From positions 1-10,550 of the forward strand of contig CASDWR010000044.1 in assembly GCA_949284665.1 (NCBI GenBank): a stretch of DNA of 10,550 bases. The letters run 5' to 3'. The stretch comes from an uncultured Rikenellaceae bacterium (lineage in GTDB: Bacteria; Bacteroidota; Bacteroidia; Bacteroidales; Rikenellaceae). Shown in pieces: positions 1 through 5,311 of the stretch. A program made the position numbers and the translations under genes. Position 1 is the first letter of the stretch. Every line of letters begins with the position of its first letter. The notes under the pieces are model-generated. The model saw only the letters and a list, made by a program, of their open reading frames with translations, searched no databases and had not been told where the DNA came from.

Positions 1-141
1 ACAGCCGCTCTTTCGAAACCGCAAGGGGAAGTAGCGGACAAATCCTCTTCTCAGGAAAACAAACAACGGCACAAACAACGCCGGAAATGGCGTCACGGAC
101 GCAATTCGAAGCCCAAAACGGACGACACGAACATACAGTAA
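1..141 (+). CDS. C-terminal tail of an unidentified protein (5' partial)
   Basis: Reading from base 1 in frame 1 gives 46 codons followed by TAA at 139-141. The peptide is very rich in Lys, Arg, Gln and Asn (it contains KQRHKQRRKWRHGRN and ends in DDTNIQ). Such basic, disordered tails are common at the end of Bacteroidota RNA-binding proteins and helicases, but nothing here identifies a family. Frame 3 is also open through 194, with a less protein-like composition, so the frame choice is a judgement. The gene would converge on the CE15-type gene, with a hairpin between them. The function is unknown. Confidence 0.5.
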   Translation, partial: TAALSKPQGEVADKSSSQENKQRHKQRRKWRHGRNSKPKTDDTNIQ

Positions 142-146
142 ATTCC

Positions 147-183
147 TACGGCCATTCTCGGGACCAATCCCGGCCGAACCGTA
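147..183. terminator. Hairpin between convergent genes
   Basis: CGGGA (159-163) and TCCCG (168-172) pair around a CCAA loop, and TACGG (147-151) pairs with CCGTA (179-183) outside it. The hairpin lies between the stop of the left-edge gene and the stop of the opposing esterase gene. Neither strand has a clear U-tract after it, so it may be a weak bidirectional terminator or only a 3'-end stabilising structure. Confidence 0.35.
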
Positions 184-210
184 AATGCCAGGAATGATCA
201 TCTAGGGTTC

Positions 211-2286
211 TCACTCGTTCTTAAAGAATTTATCGGCAAAACGGATATACTGCGTCCAGTCGTAGTATGTAATATCGTGTTCTCCCGTGCGAATATGATA
301 GGCAATCCGACCACTCTGGACCGGAGAATCGACGGCCGGCGGCGTTTCGGCATCCAACCCTTTCAACCCGAAAAGTTCGTATACGGGAGAAGCATGCAAT
401 CCTCCGAGGAATTCACCTTTCTGATCAGCCCAACGATCCTCTGAACCGCTGGCAATGTATATCGGCCGCGGAGCGATCAGGGCAATCAACTCATGTTGGT
501 CGAAAGGAAGCATCTCTTCCCGTTCGTTGTACTTCTTAAAATTACCACAAAACCAATAGGGAAATTTCCCATTGATAACACGTACCGTCTCACCATAGGC
601 ACGTCGGGACAAAGCTGCACCGCCACAACCCGATGCATTCGAAACAACCATTGCAAAACGTTCGTCGACAGCCGCTGCCCATAGAGCCGTCTTGCCCAAA
701 CGTGAATGGCCGATAGCAATCACCCGTGTGGCATCTACATCATCATCCGTCTCGAAATAATCCATTGCCCGGCTCATTCCCCATGCCCATGCAGCAATCG
801 TCCCCCACTGATCGTCCGCCAGTTCCACTTCTCCCTTCTTTTTGTAAAGCGCCCTGACTCCGGTAGCTAAATTGTCATCGAAATCGGGAGCAATATCATC
901 CCGATACACCGTAGCCAACCCATAACCATTACGTAGTATCATTTCAATCGGCCATCGTGACGAGGCACTTCCTCTTTCCGGAACTTCTTTCCATCGAAAT
1001 TCACGTTGTTCGTCGGGTGAAGGATAGGAGATCCCGGGATCGGAACAGACTGTCGGATTACCCATAAAATTCAGGCCGAAAAAAAGTGGAACAGCCCCTT
1101 TCCTGTCATTTGGGACATAAAGCAAAAGCGTCATACGCTCCTTACCGTCGCGAGTAAAACAAACCGCCACTTCTCGACGTGTTGCTAGTCCATTAAAGGC
1201 ATTCCTGTCTTCGGTTAATATTTCAAAATGCAACCCGGCAGGAGCACCCGGCGCACGGCCGTACATCTCGCTCTCAAAAAGAGCGACCAATTCAGGTCTC
1301 CGTTTTTTCACCCATTGTGCGACAGAAGTTACACGCCTCCCGTTCTGCATGACAAGCGGATCCGGTAAAACATAATCAGGGACTTTCGTTTCATCATAGT
1401 TGGTAAGCGAAGGCGGGTCCTTGAAATACACCATATCGGTCACGCATAAGGGGTCGGCCATCGCCGCATGCGCCACAGCCTGCGTCGTCTCGCGCAAATC
1501 ATATTTTATCCCCATCGGGACATAAGGATTGCCAACCACACTGCGGCCTGTAAAGACCTCGAACCATACGCATGCTGCGGTATAGTACTCGACGACCGGG
1601 TCAAGGCGGCACGTTTCCTCATTGAGACGATCCCCTACAAACGTAGTCAACATGTTACGCATCGCAATACCGCACGGAACGATCAATTCGATTCCCGCCT
1701 CTTCGGCTATTTGTCCGGCAGCATACACGGTGGCAGCATACATCCGGTCAAGATCACATTCAGCAGCCTCGCTAAGAGCCACATCTTCGAATGTCCAAGG
1801 TTGACATACGGCAAACTCCGTCCGGCGATTGACATTCCGGCGTACATCGGCAATCCATGCTGCGTAACCGCCAAGTTTCTTTTCGCTCGATTCACCGCAG
1901 GCACCAAACGGGCAAAAAAGCACATAATTCCACGGTTCATCGATTAAGACTTTCGACAAAGCGATTTTTTGCATCTCGCATACCGTTTTCCCCGAGCCGG
2001 TCTTACGGTACGAGCAGATCGGTTCGTCGACAGGCATATCGCCATGACAATTCGTTGATTCTGCTTCTTCGACATACACATTTCCCATGACTGTCGGAAT
2101 ACCTCGGGCCGCAGTTAATCCTAACAGATATTCCGACATCCTTGTATCCATCTCCCTACTTCCGATCATCAACAACCGAACGGTATCTGTTGTCGAAGCA
2201 TAAGATGCCGACAGTGCAATCGGCGTGAACAAAAAAATGGCCAAGACAATTCTTGCCATGGAAACACTTTTATACAAATTATCCAT
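211..2286 (-). CDS. Secreted DUF4886-like + CE15 glucuronoyl-esterase-like protein
   Basis: This is a 691-aa protein when started at the ATG at 2286. The frame stays open to 2472, but the extra 62 codons cover a TATCTTTG promoter box and a leader hairpin, so that start is unlikely; the ATG at 2259 is an alternative. Residues about 10-31 form a Sec signal peptide (MARIVLAIFLFTPIALSAS). Residues about 36-285 match the DUF4886 (SGNH-hydrolase-like) pattern, for example YRKTGSGKT, CQPWTFED and AACVWFEVFTG. The active-site positions are replaced: IGNSFS is IGSREM, and the C-terminal RDGYH-type block is NEETCR. Residues about 290-690 match carbohydrate esterase family 15, with the nucleophile motif GHSRLGK (Ser528), SGCGGAALSRR (552-562), the acidic GSEDRWADQKGEF block (about 614-626) and GEHDIT (His670). 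CE15 enzymes cleave the ester between glucuronic acid of xylan and lignin alcohols, so a periplasmic or extracellular plant-polymer role is likely. The fold assignment is firm; the substrate is inferred. Confidence 0.85.
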   Translation of the reverse strand: MDNLYKSVSMARIVLAIFLFTPIALSASYASTTDTVRLLMIGSREMDTRMSEYLLGLTAARGIPTVMGNVYVEEAESTNCHGDMPVDEPICSYRKTGSGKTVCEMQKIALSKVLIDEPWNYVLFCPFGACGESSEKKLGGYAAWIADVRRNVNRRTEFAVCQPWTFEDVALSEAAECDLDRMYAATVYAAGQIAEEAGIELIVPCGIAMRNMLTTFVGDRLNEETCRLDPVVEYYTAACVWFEVFTGRSVVGNPYVPMGIKYDLRETTQAVAHAAMADPLCVTDMVYFKDPPSLTNYDETKVPDYVLPDPLVMQNGRRVTSVAQWVKKRRPELVALFESEMYGRAPGAPAGLHFEILTEDRNAFNGLATRREVAVCFTRDGKERMTLLLYVPNDRKGAVPLFFGLNFMGNPTVCSDPGISYPSPDEQREFRWKEVPERGSASSRWPIEMILRNGYGLATVYRDDIAPDFDDNLATGVRALYKKKGEVELADDQWGTIAAWAWGMSRAMDYFETDDDVDATRVIAIGHSRLGKTALWAAAVDERFAMVVSNASGCGGAALSRRAYGETVRVINGKFPYWFCGNFKKYNEREEMLPFDQHELIALIAPRPIYIASGSEDRWADQKGEFLGGLHASPVYELFGLKGLDAETPPAVDSPVQSGRIAYHIRTGEHDITYYDWTQYIRFADKFFKNE

Positions 2287-2352
2287 AAATCCAATACTAT
2301 TTTGTAAAAATAGGGTTGCTCGAAGTTCTACGGCAGCCTTATTATGTTTCAC

Positions 2353-2378
2353 GCTACCGGCATGAGCCACACGGTAGC
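2353..2378 (-). promoter_or_regulatory. Leader hairpin of the CE15-type gene
   Basis: GCTACCG (2353-2359) and CGGTAGC (2372-2378) form a perfect 7-bp stem with a 12-nt loop. The stem lies just downstream of the predicted -7 box on the minus strand and about 70 nt before the chosen start codon. It could be an operator dyad or an mRNA leader structure. It also argues against the longest reading frame being fully translated. Confidence 0.4.
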
Positions 2379-2385
2379 TCACATA

Positions 2386-2393
2386 CAAAGATA
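2386..2393 (-). promoter_or_regulatory. Bacteroidota -7 promoter box for the CE15-type gene
   Basis: On the minus strand the octamer TATCTTTG matches the Bacteroidota -7 consensus TAnnTTTG exactly. No convincing TTTG -33 element is present; a TTGG-containing stretch lies about 14-18 nt upstream. Transcription would start near 2380, giving a leader of about 95 nt to the ATG at 2286. Confidence 0.55.
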
Positions 2394-2472
2394 CAAAAAA
2401 TTCGAAACCAACACATCGAAGATATTTGCGCCCCTTGAAAACGACAGGGTCAACGATCGAATCATTTTCCAT

Positions 2473-2928
2473 TTTGGGACAAAAAATGAATTGTGAACAT
2501 ACATGACCTCACGACTCATCGGTAAATGGTCAAGGCAAGCCTGTTCTTCAATACGTAACTTATTATATCCGGACCGTTGCCGATTCAAAACAGAACATGG
2601 GATGTTGCTTCCGAAACTTAACGAATATTCCATCCTCCCCACCGCAAAGGGGGCAATTTCAACAATAAAAGGTATTTTACACCACAAAAGGGGCATCGGG
2701 TCTGAATGACTTACCGCATTCCCGCATGTCGGTTCTCCATATTCGACTTACCCTAAAACGTCAATAACCCAATGATTAACCTCAAAAAAACAGAAAAAGA
2801 AAAACAACGACAAACAGGAAAGATATCTTTCCAGATTTATTTCCATACCGAGCCTCAGCCATACGCTGTGAAAACAACCTGTTGTGACACTGCTTACGAT
2901 CTTGATATGCCTCCCGGACTGACAAGAC
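2473..2928. other. Gene-free stretch
   Basis: I find no coding region, RNA gene or mobile element that I can support here. Short open frames exist on both strands (for example about 2503-2709 on + and about 2379-2696 on -), but they show no recognisable domain, signal peptide or start-site context. The minus-strand frame runs across the promoter of the CE15-type gene. The stretch contains an A-rich run at about 2783-2816 and a perfect 16-bp palindrome at 2817-2832. Confidence 0.5.
2817..2832. repeat. Perfect 16-bp palindrome
   Basis: GGAAAGATATCTTTCC is its own reverse complement over all 16 bases, with no spacer. It lies in non-coding DNA beside an A-rich tract. Each strand carries TATCTTTC, one base away from the -7 box TATCTTTG. 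It could be a binding site for a dimeric regulator, or chance in AT-rich DNA. Confidence 0.5.
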
Positions 2929-2931
2929 AAA

Positions 2932-2970
2932 CAAAAACCCTTCTGCGACACGAATGTCGCAGAAGGGTCC
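2932..2970 (-). terminator. Rho-independent terminator of tRNA-Leu
   Basis: On the minus strand, ACCCTTCTGCGACA (2968 down to 2955) pairs perfectly with TGTCGCAGAAGGGT (2950 down to 2937) around a TTCG tetraloop, a 14-bp stem. A run of five T (2937-2933) overlaps the end of the stem, followed by more T-rich sequence. It starts about 10 nt after the 3' end of the tRNA, so the tRNA appears to be transcribed alone. Confidence 0.9.
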
Positions 2971-2978
2971 GGACCAAG

Positions 2979-3064
2979 TACTCGGAGCGGGAATCGAACC
3001 CGCACGGACATCGCTGCCCACAGGATTTTAAGTCCTGCGTGTCTACCTATTCCACCATCCGAGC
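2979..3064 (-). tRNA. tRNA-Leu (anticodon UAA)
   Basis: The minus strand folds as an 86-nt class II tRNA. The acceptor stem is GCTCGGA with TCCGAGT (one G-U pair at the end) and the discriminator is A. The D-arm has TGGTGGAATAGGTAGACA. The anticodon stem CAGGA/TCCTG encloses the loop CTTAAAA, giving anticodon UAA, which reads UUA and UUG. A long variable arm follows, and the T-arm is GCGGGTTCGATTCCCGC. The long variable arm and the UAA anticodon together identify leucine. CCA is not encoded, so it must be added after transcription. The gene has its own promoter and terminator. Confidence 0.95.
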
Positions 3065-3079
3065 AATCGGTTTGCGGTG

Positions 3080-3087
3080 CAAAGATA
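3080..3087 (-). promoter_or_regulatory. -7 promoter box for tRNA-Leu
   Basis: The minus strand reads TATCTTTG here, an exact match to the Bacteroidota -7 consensus, placed 16 nt upstream of the first base of the mature tRNA. The implied start would lie about 8-10 nt before the tRNA. A clear -33 TTTG is not visible; a TGTGG-like sequence lies at about the right distance. Confidence 0.6.
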
Positions 3088-3257
3088 TAACTTTTTTGCA
3101 TTTCCACACCATGTTACGCCTCTCAGCCGGTTCTTTCGGAATTAAAATCCCGGACAGAACAAAAAACCTCGCAACAAAATACTCCGGCTCAACAAACAAG
3201 AAAAACAGAGACATAAATAAAATCCGACTCGGCACGACACTTGTCGGATAGAATTCG

Positions 3258-3265
3258 TATCTTTG
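3258..3265 (+). promoter_or_regulatory. -7 promoter box for mscS
   Basis: TATCTTTG matches TAnnTTTG exactly and sits 44 nt before the MscS start codon, giving a leader of roughly 38 nt. A TTG at 3241-3243 lies upstream, but its 14-nt spacer is shorter than the usual 19 or more. It diverges from the tRNA-Leu promoter. Confidence 0.6.
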
Positions 3266-3309
3266 TCTCAAAGAAACACCATCGTTTCACTTAAATAAAA
3301 ATACAACAC

Positions 3310-4212
3310 ATGTACTTTTTACAACTCACGCCAAAAGAGATTCCGGTAGACAGTACCGTGGTATCCAAACTCTCCGAAGGGATCGAGAAACTATCGACCA
3401 TGTCTCTCCATGATCTGCTGAACATGGCTGCCAAATGGGGCGTCGAACTTGTCAAAAATATCGTAATCGCCCTGATCGTCTATTATGTAGGGCGTTGGAT
3501 CATACGCAGAATAGATCGGTTGCTCGGAAAAATTTTCACCAGAAGACACGTTGAAGTGTCGCTCAGCAAGTTTCTCCGGAATCTAACGAAAACCGTACTC
3601 TATATATTGATACTGACGATTGTCATCAGTATTCTGGGAATCAATACCACATCGTTCGTTGCCATTCTGGCTTCAGCCGGTTTTGCTGTAGGTATGGCAT
3701 TGAGCGGTACACTTCAGAACTTTGCAGGAGGGGTGATGATTCTGTTGTTGAAACCTTTCCGTGTAGGCGATTACATCATTGCCTCCGGCCAGGAAGGTAC
3801 GGTCAAGGAAATCCAGCTTTTCAGCACCATTCTCAATACCAACGACAACAAAACCATCATCGTTCCCAACGGAAGTATCTCGACCTCCATTGTCAACAAC
3901 TTTTCGAAAGAGACCACCCGTCGGGTAGACTGGCAATTCTCAATTGCATACGGTGACGATTACGACCTGGCCAAGGCAACCATCGAAGAACTGTTCAATC
4001 AAGACGAACGCATATTGAATGACCCGAAGCCATTCATCGCATTGAAATCGCTCGATGACAGTTGTGTGACTATTACCGCTCGCGCATGGACCGAAAACGC
4101 CAACTATTGGAACGTTTTCTTCGACATGAACGAGAAAGTATACAAAACTTTTCCAAAGAAAGGGCTCAACATACCCTTTCCGCAACTCGACGTCCACATA
4201 TCGAATGATTAG
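3310..4212 (+). CDS. mscS: Small-conductance mechanosensitive channel (MscS family)
   Basis: The 300-aa length is close to E. coli MscS (286 aa). MscS proteins form inner-membrane heptamers that open under membrane tension and release solutes during hypo-osmotic shock. TM1 is about residues 46-66 and TM2 about 93-111. The pore-lining TM3 (about 115-145) is Gly/Ala-rich with the family pattern LASAGFAVGMALSGTLQNFA. The beta domain entry KPFRVGDYI follows, then GTVKEI, TNDNKTIIVPNG and the C-terminal IPFPQLDVHI, which matches the FPYPQMDV segment of MscS. The N-terminal 45 residues include an amphipathic stretch. The start follows a good -7 box by 44 nt. The gene is monocistronic, with a strong terminator 46 nt after its stop, and appears functionally separate from the phosphate cluster. 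No residue loss was noticed. Confidence 0.93.
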   Translation: MYFLQLTPKEIPVDSTVVSKLSEGIEKLSTMSLHDLLNMAAKWGVELVKNIVIALIVYYVGRWIIRRIDRLLGKIFTRRHVEVSLSKFLRNLTKTVLYILILTIVISILGINTTSFVAILASAGFAVGMALSGTLQNFAGGVMILLLKPFRVGDYIIASGQEGTVKEIQLFSTILNTNDNKTIIVPNGSISTSIVNNFSKETTRRVDWQFSIAYGDDYDLAKATIEELFNQDERILNDPKPFIALKSLDDSCVTITARAWTENANYWNVFFDMNEKVYKTFPKKGLNIPFPQLDVHISND

Positions 4213-4257
4213 CACGTCAAAAAAAATTTTCCATCTGAAACTTCACTAAATTCCGTA

Positions 4258-4300
4258 GAAAAAGAGCTTCCCGATTATTACAATCGGGAAGCTCTTTTTC
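4258..4300 (+). terminator. Strong bidirectional-type terminator after mscS
   Basis: AAAAAGAGCTTCCCGATT (4259-4276) pairs perfectly with AATCGGGAAGCTCTTTTT (4282-4299) around a 5-nt ATTAC loop, and G4258-C4300 extends the stem to 19 bp. The T-run on the + strand and the A-run before the stem allow it to act in either direction. It isolates mscS from the downstream phosphate-related cluster. Confidence 0.9.
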
Positions 4301-4518
4301 GTATTTACGCGTGATTTTTTTTGTCTCCACAAAAAATTTAACCCACAAAAAACTCTACAATCACTCTACATGCGTCACTTCAAGACAAAGCACACAACCA
4401 AATAAAATACACATAAAACACTGATAACAAGACTTATAGAATTTTATAGAAATTCAACATACAACCAGTGGTCGATTCAGCGCAACTATACAAGCCATAG
4501 GAATTCAAGAGATAATGA

Positions 4519-4526
4519 TAATTTTG
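4519..4526 (+). promoter_or_regulatory. Candidate -7 box of the DUF47 operon
   Basis: TAATTTTG fits the Bacteroidota -7 consensus TAnnTTTG. It is 79 nt before the DUF47 start codon, implying a leader of about 70 nt. No -33 TTTG is seen at the expected distance, which would fit a promoter that depends on an activator. The box overlaps the left arm of the inverted repeat at 4522-4559. Confidence 0.45.
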
Positions 4527-4559
4527 TTATGGCGTTTAACCGAAACACTCATAACAAAA
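4522..4559. promoter_or_regulatory. Inverted repeat overlapping the DUF47 operon promoter
   Basis: TTTTGTTATG (4522-4531) and CATAACAAAA (4550-4559) are a perfect 10-bp inverted repeat with an 18-nt spacer. The spacer contains GTTTAACCGAAAC (4534-4546), itself a partial dyad and 11/13 identical to GTTTAACTTAAAC upstream of the porin. The position over and just after the -7 box suits an operator or a leader hairpin. Confidence 0.5.
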
Positions 4560-4605
4560 AACACCGACAAGGAGAATTCAGCAACCAAACGAAACACCAT
4601 ACGAC

Positions 4606-5259
4606 ATGTTTTTCTTGAAAAAGACCTCCACCAATAAAGTGATCGAAAATATCGACCGGTTTTTCGACACGATCGATTCCGCCCTTCTTATATTCAAAGA
4701 CGGGGTAAAAAATTATCTTTACTCCAATCGGGAAGATTTCAATAATAACCTGACAACCATGTCTCATTTGGAAACCGAGGCGGGTATTTTGCGTCGCGAA
4801 ATCGAAAGCGACCTGTATACCCAAAGTGCTCTGATCCGTTCTCGGGGAGATATCATGCGTTTGTTGGAAAGAATGGATCACATCATCAACATACTGAACA
4901 ACAACCTTTTCCAGTTTGAAATCGAGACTCCGAATGTGCCGGCTGAACTGAACCGGGAATTCATTAAACTTACAGAACTTTCTACTCTGGCAGTCGAATG
5001 CGCCATTCCCGCAGCCAAATCCTATTTCAAGACCCCGGAAACCATCACGGATAAAATTCAAAGGGTTTATTTCTACGAAAAAGAGACCAACAAACAGGCC
5101 CAAGCCATCAAACGTCGGGTTTTCCACGACATGGAGAAACTGAAGCTCAGCGAAAAGTTCCACCTCCGATATTTCGCCCTTCACATCGAAGACCTTTCCG
5201 ATGCAGCAGAAAAGGTGGCCGACCAACTTTCCGTCATGGCAATCAAACGCAATCTGTAA
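4606..5259 (+). CDS. PhoU-like DUF47 phosphate transport regulator
   Basis: The 217-aa protein has the usual length and pattern of the DUF47/UPF0111 (TIGR00153) family, distant relatives of PhoU. It is all-helical by eye, with no signal peptide or membrane segment. Typical blocks are the N-terminal FFDTIDSALLIFKDGV, the acidic metal-site helix LETEAGILRREIESDL (about 56-71), RGDIMRLLERMDHIIN (about 80-95) and the C-terminal IEDLSDAAEKVADQL (about 195-209). DUF47 proteins are usually encoded next to PiT-type phosphate transporters and are thought to control them. Here the next gene, 52 nt downstream, is a PiT-like domain fused to a DNA-binding domain. This suggests that DUF47 may gate a signal rather than, or as well as, transport. 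It is the first gene of the cluster. Confidence 0.88.
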   Translation: MFFLKKTSTNKVIENIDRFFDTIDSALLIFKDGVKNYLYSNREDFNNNLTTMSHLETEAGILRREIESDLYTQSALIRSRGDIMRLLERMDHIINILNNNLFQFEIETPNVPAELNREFIKLTELSTLAVECAIPAAKSYFKTPETITDKIQRVYFYEKETNKQAQAIKRRVFHDMEKLKLSEKFHLRYFALHIEDLSDAAEKVADQLSVMAIKRNL

Positions 5260-5311
5260 TCACGATACCCAAGACACAAGCGACTCCTGAACAAACAACC
5301 TCCCGCACGAC

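Larger units (their letters stand above)
4301..4605. other. AT-rich intergenic region upstream of the DUF47 operon
   Basis: This 305-nt stretch is rich in A and poor in G and carries no ORF I can support. It holds the presumed promoter and operator region of the DUF47/PiT-HTH cluster: a TAATTTTG -7 box, a 10-bp inverted repeat overlapping it, and a GTTTAAC dyad in the loop of that repeat. Nothing recognisable was seen in 4301-4500. Confidence 0.5.

Noticed and set aside
2379..2696. 105-codon minus-strand frame upstream of the esterase, considered as a gene remnant
   Set aside because: It has no domain I recognise and crosses the predicted promoter and leader of the esterase gene. There is not enough support to call a pseudogene.
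2932..2970. Long inverted repeat after the tRNA considered as an attachment site or mobile-element end
   Set aside because: It is a textbook intrinsic terminator: 14-bp GC-rich stem, TTCG loop and a T-run on the tRNA strand. There is no integrase gene or duplicated tRNA 3' end in the window.
2772..3251. 159-codon + frame and two minus-strand frames over the tRNA region
   Set aside because: They run through the tRNA-Leu gene, its terminator and its promoter, and show no recognisable protein features.
4549..5226. 225-codon minus-strand frame opposite DUF47
   Set aside because: It is antisense to a well-matched DUF47 protein, and its Phe/Val-rich composition is typical of a complement shadow.
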